From: Gigaspora margarita
Taxonomy: Eukaryota; Glomeromycota; Glomeromycetes; Diversisporales; Gigasporaceae
Reading direction: 5' to 3'
NCBI GenBank assembly: GCA_009809945.1
Contig: WTPW01000685.1
Location: 179,594 to 243,593 of the forward strand
DNA length: 64,000 nucleotides
Both the position numbers and the translations under genes were made by a program. The notes beneath the pieces are model-generated. The model searched no databases. It saw only the letters and a program-made list of their open reading frames with translations, and was not told where the DNA came from. Below are positions 12,366 to 23,920 of the stretch, one piece after another. Numbering within the stretch: the stretch's first letter is position 1; every line of letters starts with the position of its first letter.

Positions 12366-12977
12366 ATCAATGCATTTCACATATGCTTAAAATTTATCAG
12401 TTTATATGCTTCACTTGAAAAATATTGTACAAAACTAGACCATCATAGTGTGCATACAAATAAACAGCTAACAATATGATTGAAGCTAGAACTAAAGTCA
12501 CTATTGCACCTAATTATGATATGAATTAGCAAATTTGCAAAAGAAGCTACAACCAATATTTTAGCATGAGGTATCTTCAAGTCATTCAAGATCAATAATC
12601 ATATGCAGTTGTTGTAATGGATAGTGAAGATATTTGAGTTCCTGTTAAATGAGTCCAGGTTATAAAAAGAAATCATAATCATTTTTTTTAAAAAATTTTT
12701 TTTTAAATTTTTTTTTTTTAAAAAATTTTTTTTTTAAAAAAAGAAGAATTTTGACTTTTTTTTTTTTTATTGTAAAAAAATTATTTGAAATTTGAGATTG
12801 AGTAGAAAATGTGGTAGTTTGGCCTGCAGTTAGAATAGGGTTTGTAAAAAAAGCAAAAAGGTTTTTTTTTAACCTTTTTTATTATATTAAAATAGGTTGA
12901 TATTCTTAGCATTACCAATCATTGGGGCTATGGTATAAAAATGACCAATTGAATTTAACTATATATCATCATTTACT

Positions 12978-13187
12978 GCATAAATTGTATTCTTGATATC
13001 TATATATAAAAGACCTTCTAACTGTATCAAAAGAGTGACCCTAACCCTAACCCTAACTATGAGACAAAAGGCATATATAAGACCACTAAAAAAATTTTCT
13101 GCCTCGTGGTTAGGGTTAAGGTTAGGGGCACTTTTAGATACAGTTAGAAGGTCTTTTATATATTGATATCAAGAATGTGATTTATGC
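12978..13187. mobile_element. Foldback MITE carrying CCCTAA repeats (210 bp)
   Basis: The left arm GCATAAATTGTATTCTTGAT, ATCTATATATAAAAGACC, TTCTAACTGTATCAAAA is mirrored by TTTTAGATACAGTTAGAAGG and TCTTTTATATATTGATATC on the right. The arms continue into ACCCTAACCCTAACCCTAAC and GTTAGGGTTAAGGTTAGGGG. The same element occurs at 16053-16262. Confidence 0.75.
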
Positions 13188-13224
13188 ATATAGACATATT
13201 TAACCCCACTCTAACTGACTAGTT

Positions 13225-13385
13225 ATAGCACTCAATTGTAGGGTTCCTACAAACCTGAATCAAATCAAACTTTAGGCCAGATTTGAGTTTGATTTGATTT
13301 CAAATCAAACCCAATCTCAAACTAGTATTAAAAAAAATATTTGAGTTTGATTTGAAGGGGTTGAGTTTGAACTTTGCAAACTAGT
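13225..13385. repeat. TTTGAGTTTGA low-complexity repeat
   Basis: Short alternating words TTTGAGTTTGATTTGA and their complements CAAATCAAACTC make an imperfect self-complementary tract. A similar tract is at 14590-14757. Confidence 0.6.
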
Positions 13386-13396
13386 TTGAGTTTGAA

Positions 13397-13948
13397 TACT
13401 GTATATTTCCAAAAATAAGCTACCTCTAAAAATAAACTACCTCTCTTTTGGTCAAGAAATGTAAAAACATCTTTGACCTGAAAATAAGCAAACCATGATT
13501 GATAAAAGTTGCTACATAGTAAAGTCCAAATGTTACTAAGCAAATCGATTAAGATCACTTAAGTAAACTTATTCAGAAGATCAAAAAATACATATATCTT
13601 AAAATTTACAATAAAATTGAAGAACTTTTTATTAATTAAATTTTAATATTTACATTCAACAAAGAGATTAAAATTTTATTAACAAAATATATTTATTGAA
13701 CATAAAAATTAAAGTCAAATAATAAAAAGTACTCATATTTTTATGAAATTTTCAGAATAGGTGTAGTTTAGTCTCTTAAATAAGCTTACCTAAGCGCTAA
13801 TAATAGATTTATATAGTATAATTTAGACTTTACTATGTAACTACTATTGGTAATTGACCAAAAATCAATTTTATCTGAAAATAAGTAACCCAGATTTTTT
13901 GTGTCTAAAATCATCCAAAAAGGTAGCTTATTTTGGAAACATACAGTA
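13397..13948. mobile_element. MITE family 3, copy 1
   Basis: Starts TACTGTATATTTCCAAAAAT then AAGCTACC; ends GGTAGCTTATTTTGGAAACA then TACAGTA. These are inverted termini bounded by TA, resembling Tc1/mariner-type ends. The interior contains AAAATAAGC words and no transposase. Confidence 0.75.
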
Positions 13949-13955
13949 ATATAAA

Positions 13956-14500
13956 TACTGTATATTGCTGAAAATATGCCACTTCCAAAAATAAACCAAC
14001 TCTTCTGTTGGTCAAAAAACTCAAAAATGTCTTTGAACTGAAAATAAGCTACCCCATGATCGATGAAAGTTGCTATATAATAAAGTCCAAAATTTACTAA
14101 GAAATTTGATTAAAGTTGCTTAAGTAAACTTATTTAGAAGATCAAAACATGCTTTCTCTAAAATTTAAAACAAAATTGGAGAACTTTTTATTAATTGGTT
14201 TTTAATTTTTACATTCAATAAAGAGATTAAGATTTTATTAACAAAAAATATTTGATGAACATTAAAATTAGAAGTCAAATAATAAAAAGTACTCCTATTT
14301 TAATAAAACATTTAGTATATTTATAGTTTAGTCTTCCAAACAAGTCTACTTAAGCACTAATAATCGATTAACATATCAAAATTTAGACTTTATTATGTAA
14401 CAACTATTGGCGACTAACAAAAAATCAATTATATCCAAAAATAAGCTACCCAGATTTAAAATCGTCCAAAAAAGGAGCTTATTTTCAAAAACATATAGTA
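13956..14500. mobile_element. MITE family 3, copy 2 (adjacent)
   Basis: Starts TACTGTATATTGCTGAAAAT and ends GGAGCTTATTTTCAAAAACA then TATAGTA. The interior is collinear with copy 1 (for example AGTTGCTATATAATAAAGTC), so the two form a tandem pair seven bases apart. Confidence 0.7.
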
Positions 14501-14589
14501 TATTTTTATATTTTAAAATGTTTACTTAAATATAAAGTTAGAATTAAGAAACTTGTTTAAAATTTAACAATATATTTATATTATACAAA

Positions 14590-14757
14590 CTCACTAGTTT
14601 GCAAACTTCAAATCAAACTCAAATCAAACTGTGTATAAAATTCGAGTTTGGTTCAAATTTGATTATTATTTTATTTGAGTTTGGTTTGATTTCAAACTTT
14701 GTAAAATTCATAGTTTGAGTTTGGTTTGATTTGGGGTTTGATCAAACTCAAATTAAA
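14590..14757. repeat. TTTGAGTTTGA low-complexity repeat
   Basis: Repeats CAAATCAAACTCAAATCAAA and the complementary TTTGAGTTTGGTTTGATT. Related to the tract at 13225-13385, so the MITE pair between them is bracketed by the same simple repeat. Confidence 0.6.
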
Positions 14758-14962
14758 CATAGTATAAATTGATTGGTTATACAATATTTGGAAATTTAGA
14801 AAATCTAATGATTCAGGTTCACGTGGATTTTAGCATCATTTGATTTTAGCATCTTTGACATATATAAAAAAAAAAGTAGGCTGTTAGACAATGTAGCAAA
14901 AAAGTAGCTATAGTGCTTTTAAATTAACTTTAAATCTATATATAGAATATAAAAGAACACTA

Positions 14963-15190
14963 GTGCTACTATCTTCTGCTAGTAGCAGTAGTAGCAGTAA
15001 TAACAATAGTACTAATAGTAATAATATTAATAGTATTGATACAGATATTAGTTCTAAAAGTGATTCCAATAATGAAATAAAGAAAGCTCTTCATGCATAT
15101 TATCTTATTTTTTATTTTATTTTATTTTTTATTTTATTTTTTATTTTATTTTTTATTTTTTAATTATTTATTTTATTTTTATTTTATTTT
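14963..15190 (+). repeat. Ser/Asn-codon tract and (TTTTATTTTA) tract
   Basis: AGTAGCAGTAGTAGCAGTAA and similar triplets encode a Ser/Asn-rich stretch in an open frame, followed by TTTTATTTTATTTTTTA repeats. The reading frame runs into the simple repeat, so it is not a complete gene. It may be the 5' part of the degenerate coding patch at 15602-15838. Confidence 0.45.
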
Positions 15191-15601
15191 TTTCATAGAG
15201 AGATATTTTATTCTTACTAGATAATAAGTGACCAAGACTAACTAGATCTGAAAAAAATAGAAAACAATTAAGAGGTTGTTTTTTTCTAGTTCTTTTCTGA
15301 TTGTGAAGTGTGATATTGCAAAATATCATGCTTATATCTGCCAAATAGTTTAAGTGATTCACTAACTGTATAAGTACCTGCAAGAGATATATTTGGAAAG
15401 GTTAAATAGGCAAAGGAATGTACAAGCAAAAAAAGGAAAAGATTAATTACATGAGCATCTATATATATTAGTAGTATATTATAATTATTAATATTAGCTC
15501 TATTTATTTTTTTATTTTATTATTAATAATCTTGCTAATATAAATATTAGCGCTATTTAAATTTTATTTTATTTATTTAATCTAAAAATGCAAAGATAGA
15601 A

Positions 15602-15838
15602 GAGAGGCTTTAGCTACTTTGTGAAAACAAGAGGCCTTTCTATAAATGGTAATCTATCTAAAAACATGTCTAAAAGGCAAGCTATTGATTATATCCAACA
15701 ATTTTTAAAAGATTAGGGCTATCATAGTTAAGAAATTTCAGAAACTGATATAGAAAAGACTAACAGAGAAAAAAGAGATGAGTTTGCCAAGAAGATAACA
15801 AGAAGGACCAAGTTATCAAATTATTAGATAAAATTAGC
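15602..15838 (+). pseudogene. Coding-like fragment, not recognised
   Basis: One frame reads RGFSYFVKTRGLSINGNLSK, then MSKRQAIDYIQQFLKD, stop, GYHS, stop, EISETDIEKTNREKRDEF and AKKITRRTKLSNY, stop. The composition and the run of charged residues look like protein rather than chance, and the internal stops (TAG, TAA) could come from CAG and CAA. A further coding-like piece in the same direction (KKTSSFEEIVHFVNKNSRLL, then SDILA) lies near 16690-16815, beyond the foldback element at 15910-16402, which may split one old gene. I do not recognise the family. Confidence 0.4.
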
Positions 15839-15909
15839 ATTCCCTTCAGATAATTAAACTTACCTATATTTAAAATTGTTATTGCTTTTGAAAACCTTAT
15901 AATAATATA

Positions 15910-16402
15910 TGTTGGGGATGATACTGAAATCAGATGATGCTAAAATCCTACATAATCAGATTTCCTAAAATTTTCAAAAATCATGTAAACAATTGATCTA
16001 TACTACATAATCAAAACAATCAAAAGGGGTCAGTTAGAGTGGGGTCAGTGCTGCATAAATTGCATCTTGATATCTATATATAAAAGATCTTTGAACTGTA
16101 TCAAAACAGCGACTCTAACCCTAACCCTAACTCTAAATATGCAGTGAATTTATTTTTGTTAGTGGTTTTATTGACGCTTTTTGCCTTATAGTTAGAGTTA
16201 GGATTAGGGTTGCCTTTTTGATACAGTTAGAAGGTCTTTTATATATAGATATCAAGAATGCATATAGGTATACTAACTGGTTATAGCATTCGATGTAGTG
16301 TAGATTAATTGTTTATATAATTTTTGGAAATTTTAGGAAATCCAATAATATGAAGATCATGTGAAATTCAAGTATTATCTGATTTCAGCATCATCCTCAA
16401 CA
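15910..16402. mobile_element. Foldback element, TGTTGGGG ends
   Basis: The left arm TGTTGGGGATGATACTGAAA, TCAGATGATGCTAAAATCC is mirrored by GATTTCAGCATCATCCTCAA and CA on the right. The ends resemble those at 10582 and 14860. A copy of the telomere-motif MITE sits at its centre (16053-16262). The flanks are A/T runs, so no target duplication can be called. Confidence 0.65.
16053..16262. mobile_element. Telomere-motif foldback, second copy
   Basis: GCATAAATTGCATCTTGATA, TCTATATATAAAAGATC and CTCTAACCCTAACCCTAACTC on the left are mirrored by GTTAGAGTTAGGATTAGGGT and AGAAGGTCTTTTATATATAG on the right. Collinear with 12978-13187 and nested in the foldback at 15910-16402. Confidence 0.7.
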
Positions 16403-16837
16403 ATATATATATGAGTGCTAATAAAAAAGTCATCATCAGGTTTTTAATTATATTTTGTACTGGATACAATCTATCTAATAATTGAAATTCTATTAACAGG
16501 TTTTTCTTTGATGACACTCTTATATATTGCTAATGGTATAATTTTTTCTTTGCCAACATACTTTTTTTTTCTTTTTTTTGGTTTTTTTTTCTTATAGAAA
16601 TATCAAATGCTTGGTTATTGTACTTAAATATTTTAATTTGCTACTCTTTAGTTTAAGAAAATTTTTTAATCAGCAGAAAGGGTAGTATTAGCAAAAAGTA
16701 CAAAAAAAAAGACCAGTTCTTTTGAAGAAATTGTCCATTTTGTGAACAAAAACTCTAGGCTACTATCTGATATACTTGCCTAGTTAATTTCTAGGCTAGC
16801 TGATAATGAAAATGAACTATACTAGTTATTGGCATCA

Positions 16838-17066
16838 TAAATAGGTAATTACTACAATTAAATTTACTACATTTTAAGCCATAATTATAATAATTACTTA
16901 CTATATGTATTAATATATAGTAATGTAGTATTACTTACTACATGTAGTAATATGTAGTATTACTTACTACATGTAGTAATATGTAGTAATGTAGATTACT
17001 TACTACACATAGTAATATGTAGTAATGTAGTATTATTTACTACACATGTAGTAATATCATATTACT
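16838..17066. repeat. Palindromic TACTACATGTAGTAA repeats
   Basis: Reiterated ATGTAGTAATATGTAGTA and TTACTACATGTAGTAATA. The core ACATGT is self-complementary, so the array can fold on itself. A larger version lies at 20140-20440. Confidence 0.75.
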
Positions 17067-17067
17067 A

Positions 17068-19573
17068 CAGTCAGGGGATATACCGAATTAGAAAATCAGA
17101 TTCTAGAATGATCTATGTATCAGATCTCAGATTTGATTGGTCCTTGTATGCCCTTTGGTCAGCACTCTTCAGGAATTTTTTTATGCTCCAAATTTATTAC
17201 TAAACCCCACAAATAAGCGCATAGGTAGACAGTAGAAAACATGTAGTTTAAATAATCCACAATAATCCACGCGAGTTACTGCTTGTTAAAAAAATAGATG
17301 AGACCCAAAATCCAAGAATATTTTATGTACAAGCTAAAAAGTAAGAAGGTAACCTTGCTCGCAAATTATATGCTTTTAAGCTTCTTACCTTTGCAAAAAG
17401 TCTTTTGCTATAGCTATAGAGCATTGAGCTTAATAATCCACTAAATAATCCATTATAGCAAGTTTTATTACTAAAGTAATTAGGACCTATAAAAAAAGCA
17501 GGTCGAAGTAAAAATTTTCTTAATAGAAGGTTTGGAATCGAATATTGTACAAAGCAAAGCGATAAAGAATAGATGATTCAAATAATATAAATAATATGCT
17601 TATACCCGGTAATAACAAGTTATTATTTTATTTTCTTGTTATTATAAATTAACGTCTATATCATATTTTTAGGACAGTAAAATAAATCATGGGGATATGG
17701 TTATCATAGTGATAATGGTTATTCTTTTTGTTCGGGAAGCGGTACACCATCTGATTTATCGTACTAAAATGGAATTAATATAGGTAACCAACATTTATAA
17801 TTAAAAGTTATATTTTTTAAATGAATAGACAGAAATTTAATAATTATAAAATATTTATAAGGCCATCTCGCAGCAATTTCAAAGGCATTCTATATCCTTG
17901 ATCAGTCCAAACCAACTAATTAGTAGCAGGAAATGAAAAATATGAACCACATGAGAATGGTTCAATAATTAGCGAATAACCAACGAAGAAATGTCAAAAT
18001 AATTATCGAATAAATAATTTATTTAATAATGAGCAATTTCTTGAATAATTAGAGAAATTTATTTAGTTAATACTATAATTAGCAAAGATATCATTAAATT
18101 ATTTAATAATTTGCAAAGATATCATAATTATATAATAATTAGAGAAAATTTTGTTTATTTAATAATAAAAATTTTATTTTTTTAATAATTTGCGAAGATA
18201 TTATTATATTATATAATAATTTTTAAAATAATAAATTATTTAATAATTAGCAAAGATATTAATTTAAGCGAAGGTATTAATTTATGTAATAATTAACGAA
18301 AATATTAAATTATGTAATTATTACTATAAAAAAAAAACTTTTAATTCTAAATATTGGTTACCTAAGTTTATTCCATTTTAGTGTGAAACACTTATGTCTT
18401 CCCTAAAATTTAGTTAGTATCCAACTATATTACCAAGTATACACAATAAATCATATGCCATACCGCTTCCAAACAAAAAGAATATCTATCGGCACCATGA
18501 TAACCACACCCCATGATTCATTTCCTTGTTTTCCTGTCCTAACAGATATGATATAGACATTAATCTATATATAATCTGAATTGTTTATTTTTTTATCATT
18601 TTGTTTTGTACAATATCCAATTCCAATCATTCTATTAAGAAAATGGAATTAAAAGACTATAAAAAATCATAACAAAGGTGATGCTTATGAGCTTGAACAG
18701 AGCCAGATTTTCTAGAACTGCTTACTCTCCACTTGGCATTACAAAAACTACAAGCTATAGGCGAAATATACATCCTGGAAAAAGTTGAAGTTGCTATAAC
18801 CCCATTGATGAATAATACGACTGCTATTATAGGCGCTGCAAGATGATTTGATGCAGTTTCCTAAAAGTAGAGTTTTGTTTAGCAAAATGCATACATCTAC
18901 TTTATTTTTTAATTCAATAAATAACAATTAACTACCTTCAAGATTCAATCCATTACAAGCTCGTCACCATTTAGGAGCAGTAGAAGACCATTTTTTTCTT
19001 ACAATAACTAAATCCTTCATACAATTAAAATAAAAATAGACAATTTTGAGAAAAAAGCAATAGTAATATGGACCTGTTTTTTCGTAGAGAGGAAATAGTA
19101 TATAACTTTAAAAAAAGTTAAAAAAAAACCTAAATAATTATTAGATACCCATTTTTCTTTGTCTATAATTTTAATTTCAAAGTAAAATATCCCACACTAT
19201 GAAGGGACTTGACGATTTGCTCAAAAGCGAATACTCAGCGATTAAAAAAAAAACTAGAACGACAGCAGCTTTATAGTTATTAGGATCTTATAAATAAAAG
19301 GTTTTTTTATCAATGATTTCTAAATAACTACAGCAATATTGTTTTGCCGGCTGCATGGGATAAATGCCTTTATTAACGGGTAATACAGTAATAAGAAAAT
19401 AAGAAATCTCGCAGTAATAAAATTCTTGGCTGTTACATTTGGCCTTGCAATTTTATTGGCTAGTTGCACAGAGCTGATGATCAGTAGAATGGAATCTAGA
19501 ATAGACTGATCGACATTTTGTTACCATAAAAGGAGCGATCTACATTATCCTAATTCGGTATATTCCCTGACTG
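17068..19573. mobile_element. 2.5-kb TIR element
   Basis: Left end CAGTCAGGGGATATACCGAA then TTAG; right end CTAATTCGGTATATTCCCTG then ACTG. TA dinucleotides flank both ends (17066-17067, 19574-19575), as for Tc1/mariner-type elements. The interior holds a long inverted repeat (17519-18640) and no recognisable transposase. A minus-strand patch near 18660-18850 is open for about 60 codons (it includes APIIAVVLFINGVIATSTF) but matches nothing I know. Non-autonomous or badly eroded. Confidence 0.65.
17519..18640. repeat. Inverted repeat inside the 2.5-kb element
   Basis: The left arm (about 17519-17803) holds CTTAATAGAAGGTTTGGAAT, GATATGGTTATCATAGTG, CTTTTTGTTCGGGAAGCGG and AAAATGGAATTAATATAGGT. 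The right arm (about 18338-18640) carries the complements, with mismatches and small indels. The spacer is built of AATAATTAGCGAA and AAAGATATTA words. It looks like an older foldback inside the TIR element. Confidence 0.6.
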
Positions 19574-19752
19574 TACTATATAAAGTAATATATAGTAATA
19601 TAATATTCTTTAACCCTGGCTTTAATTTATTTTAAATAATTATTTACAAAGACCATGTTAGTTCTGCTTTATATGTATAACATACAGTCTAACCCTCCAA
19701 AACTGGTACACCTGGTAGACAAACTTTATCTCAGTTTTTGAAAAGGTATTAG

Positions 19753-19787
<35 letters not shown>

Positions 19788-20139
19788 AAAAAAATTCAAA
19801 AAAAGTGGGTTAAAAAGAAAAAGAAAGTCAAATTAAAAAATTGCCTTAGGAAAAAAAAGAAAAAAAACCAGCAATGATTTTCAATTTGCTGACTATTTCA
19901 GGTTATTGATTTTGGCAGAATTGAAAGGTACCATGAATTGAATTCATGCTATGACCACTTTGTCAATATGTGCCTGATTTTCCTGTGCCATTTTACTTTC
20001 TGAAAAATGCATATGTTTATAAAAGAAAAAAAACCCCGCAAATACAGCATGATACTGGCCCTTTTGGATTTTTTTTATTTCAAGATCTCTATATTTAAAA
20101 AAGCTCAATTCTATAACAATGGTATTTTATATGATGCAG
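19574..20139. other. Intergenic with poly-A and A-rich tract
   Basis: A run of about 29 A lies at 19758-19786, followed by A/G-rich words. No gene is supported. Confidence 0.5.
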
Positions 20140-20440
20140 GTCTTGTAGTAATAAATACTACATGTAGTAATAAATACTACATGTAGTAATATTTACTACA
20201 TGTAGTAATATTTACTACATGTAGTAATAAATATTACATGTAGTAATAAATACTACATGTAGTAATAAATACTACATGTAATAATAAATACTACATGTAG
20301 TAATATTTACTACTTGTGGTAATAAAAATTATATATAATAATAATTACTACATATAATAATATTTACTACATGTAGTAAATATTATTACAATTACTACTT
20401 TTTGTAGTAAATAATTATTACATTACTACATTCATGATTT
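20140..20440. repeat. TACATGTAGTAATAAATAC repeat array
   Basis: More than a dozen ACTACATGTAGTAATAAAT and TACATGTAGTAATATTT words. Same palindromic core as at 16838-17066, so the 2.5-kb TIR element lies between two arrays of one simple repeat. Confidence 0.8.
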
Positions 20441-20700
20441 GAATTACGACGCCAATCACTAACCTATACCATTATTGGATTATTATTTCAGTAATAATGA
20501 TTCCAATTTTGTCCCATTGCCAGGCCAAGTGCTATTCTACTAAAAAACACACATTACAAGAAATTGGTTTAATAAAAAAAGAGTAAAGTTAGATGTTATT
20601 GATGTTGTTAAACCATTATCCAAAGGTAAACCGAAGCTCACAATCTAAATTGAATCTCCAAAACCCTGCCACAATAAGTAGAAAAGAAAAGTCTTCAAGA

Positions 20701-20780
20701 CCCAAGGAACTTTGAGACCTGGACCAAATCTTCTATGCCTCTTTCTGCCTGCCAGTTCAAGGTTTAGGAGTCTTGAGTGT
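20701..20780 (-). mobile_element. LTR fragment, same family as 34378-35170
   Basis: CTTTGAGACCTGGACCAAAT, CTTCTATGCCTCTTTCTGCC and GCCAGTTCAAGGTTTAGGAG are the reverse complement, with a few changes, of the stretch at about 34460-34550 inside the solo LTR that splits the kinase gene. Confidence 0.65.
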
Positions 20781-20849
20781 TTAGTAGATAGTATTTTAGT
20801 TGGTTAGATTAGTCAGGTGTAATGATTGGTACCATAATTCAAATCTTGA

Positions 20850-21140
20850 TTTGTAATAATGTAATAATTATTTATTACAAAAGTCATAATTGTAATTACA
20901 TATATTATAAGTAAAATATATATTTACAAGTAATATTATATATTACATGTAATATATATAATAAATATATCTTACAAGTAAATATATATCTTACAAGTAA
21001 ATATATATTTTACAAGTAAATTTATTTTTTACAAGTAAATATATATTTACAGGTAAATATATATTTTACAGGTAAATATATATTTTACAAGAAATATATT
21101 TTACAAATAATATATATTACAATTAGATATATACATTATA
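20850..21140. repeat. TTTACAAGTAAATATATA minisatellite
   Basis: Reiterated CAAGTAAATATATATTTTA with small changes, about a dozen units, flanked by TAATAATTATTTATTACAA words. Confidence 0.75.
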
Positions 21141-22670
21141 AGTACCGTAAAAGTTCATATACAAGACCTGGGTCTAGTACTTACCCAGAGGTTACACATA
21201 AAAAAATTTAACACTTTGTATTTATAAAGGGCATTCTAACTGTTTAAAAAAAACTGCATTTAATTAATAAAGTTCTGTGGTTCGGTCTACTATTTTGGGT
21301 TTTCTATATTATGGGTAAATATACCGATACAATTTACAAGTAAATATAGAATATGCGATGTTCTTGTGACTAATAATAATTAGGTATATCGGTTAGATTA
21401 GTTGAGTTTCATGTATGCAGAGTTTATTTTAATATTCTCATTATTTGTAATAATGCATGCGTAGTAAAAGATAATACAAAATTACATATAAATAGAATAA
21501 GGGGATTAATAAGTTAATGGGTTCTTTTTCCCATAAGCAAAAGTTAATATGAAATAATACAGACCTTGTTGCATAACCGCAGTTTGTGAAAAAAGGTGAC
21601 AATAGATGTAAGCAGTAAGGGGAGAAATAAATAAAGTAAAATGAAAGATTCCTAACGTATAAATATTATAAGGAGAAATAACAAAAGTAGAGACAAAATA
21701 AAGTTTCACCTGATAGCGTGGAAGGTAGAAAACTATTAAAGACATTAATAATATACCGAAGTAAGTGATAAAAACATTTAACGTTGGTTATTTTATCAAT
21801 ATTGAATCGATGTTGAAAAGGAATGAACATAAGCTTTTGTATACTAACAATTTACTATATTAGCTATCATTATTAATATGAAATTTAGTTGGAAATAATG
21901 AATATAAGGCACCGAATATTGTTAAAAGTCTGCTGAGAATGGGAAATGCTATAGGCAAAATAATTTTGAAATTATAGACATTTTTAATCAAAAATCGTGT
22001 TGATATATATAGTTTTAATAGAATATTTAGTATTGGATTTTGTATTTTAATAGAATATGGGTTATCAAAAATAAACATATGCATTTGAATATTATAAAGA
22101 TACGCTAAAAGAGGAAATGCTGATGGAACATTTGATATTATTATAGAGATTGAGTTAAGAAGGATAAATATAAGACATTCGAATATTATTTAAGATCTGA
22201 ATTATGAATGCTTATGGTCTATTTGATATTGGATATTGTTATCAAGAATTAATTGGTTAAAAAAATGATTAAAGGCGTTCATTAATTATCAAAACTCTGA
22301 TTATTAGCATAAAGGAATTGAGTTTAAAAGGATTAATATAAACCGTTCAAACAATCACATGTAGAAATACTATGGATATAAGCAACATTGAGAATTACTG
22401 TAAAGAAAATGTAGTAGAAAAAAATGAACATAAAGTATTTATTCATGATAAGAATTTGCTAGTATGGATACTTTTCTAATAGCATTTAATAATGAGTTTT
22501 ATTTTTTATTTGAATATTTTAAATCTACTGATATAGAAAATACTAAAATGTATAATAAGACTATTATAAATGGATTGAATTTAAAAAAGACAAATATATG
22601 AAAGCTTATAATCCATTTAATGACAAGTGATCACAAGACCTTCATTTATCTCTAATTATTCATTCTTATA
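21141..22670. repeat. Degenerate repeats with GAACATAAG words
   Basis: Phrases such as GGAATGAACATAAGC, GAATATAAGGCACCGAATAT and AATGAACATAAAGTATTTAT recur at intervals and resemble the repeat at 61.3-63.1 kb (GGATGAACATAAGGTATT). Short minus-strand open frames here have no protein-like features. Confidence 0.4.
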
Positions 22671-22677
22671 ATCTATA

Positions 22678-22860
22678 TAACACGTACCTGGGTTTACTGG
22701 TCAGGTAATATAACATGTACACAGGTTTACTAGTTAGGTAACTCATCATAATCTATATTAATATAACACGTTCCCAGGTTTACCAGTCAGGTAACTCATT
22801 ATGATCTAAAACAACATGTACCTGGATTTACCAGTCAGGGAACTCTTCATTACTAATATA
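22678..22860 (+). repeat. Subterminal repeats of the hAT element
   Basis: Four direct copies of ACACGTACCTGGGTTTACTG then GTCAGGTAA (variants ACATGTACACAGGTTTACTA, ACACGTTCCCAGGTTTACCA, ACATGTACCTGGATTTACCA). Repeats of this kind just upstream of a transposase gene are typical transposase-binding sites. Function here is inferred. Confidence 0.65.
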
Positions 22861-23920
22861 ATGATTAATGTAAATTTTACAGAGCAATAACTTTGTTTTA
22901 ACAATGTCTTCATCAAATGATATTGATGATGAACCTACTTCAGCTTTTAGTTCTAAAACGACCTCGTCGAACGATATTGATAACGAATCTACTTCAGCTT
23001 TTAGTTCTAAAACAACAAGTAATAAGCAACAAAAAGTACCTGGCCGACTTTAAAACCCTGCTTGGAATCACTTTAATCAAATAGAAAAAAAAAGCAGACA
23101 TTATACAGCTAGTTGTAAGTACTGCCCACAAACATGGCCACATGCTGATATTTCAACTTTCAAAATGCATATCGCACATGAATGCTCTAAAGCACCATTA
23201 GAAGTACAACTGTTTTATTTTAAACAACTTGCTGAAGAAGATAAAAATAAAAATCAAGAAGTAACTAAAAAACGGAAAGTGAATTCTGAAAATAAAGACA
23301 ATATTCTTAGATATGTTGAAAATCAAGAATTAACGCCAAAAAGACAGGAACAATTAGAAAATGGAATGTGCATTGCATTTGTTTGTGCAGGTGTTTCATT
23401 TAATATTGCTGCAAATGAAATTTTTCATGCATGGATTCAAGACTTAGACCAGGTTTTAAAATACCAAGCTCCAAGACACTTGCAGAAAGAATCTTCAATA
23501 AGCAAACTATTCAGGTAGAATCAAAAATAGAAAATGAATTACAAACCAAAAATTGTATTATACTTAGTAAATATTAATTGCATTTATTGTTTGGTAATTA
23601 AATATAAAATAATATTAATATTAATTGTATAGCACTCGATAGCTGGACAGATCCTCGAGGTCGATCAATTTGGAATTTTTTACTTTTAACACCTGATCAA
23701 AAAGTACATTTGTATGCTTTACATAATTATTCAGCTACAAGTCATATAGCTGAATTTCTTGCACAAGAAATTGAAATGATTATCACTCAAATTGGATCAA
23801 AAAAAATTTGTGCAGTAGTTACTGATGGTGGTGCAAATGTTGTTGCTGCAAAACAATAATTACACAAAAATTTTCTCAAATAATGAATGTATCATGTATA
23901 GCCCATCGACTAAATCTTAT

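Larger units (their letters stand above)
10582..14860. mobile_element. Putative 4.3-kb TIR-bounded composite element
   Basis: The left end TGTTGGGAATGATGCTGAAT and, further in, TTGAAATCCACGTGACCTC are mirrored near 14760-14860 by GTTCACGTGGATTTTAGCAT and a terminal GCATCTTTGACA. The similarity runs for roughly 90 bp. The ends fit TGT...ACA termini. A smaller foldback with the same ends lies at 15910-16402. Inside are an integrase pseudogene, several MITEs and simple repeats. I found no target duplication, so the two ends could also belong to separate insertions. Confidence 0.45.

Noticed and set aside
13030..13060. A chromosome end (telomere)
   Set aside because: Only three or four CCCTAA units, inside a foldback element with both arms and sequence on either side.
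16838..21140. CRISPR-like arrays
   Set aside because: The repeats are simple palindromic words without regular unique spacers, and the genome is eukaryotic.
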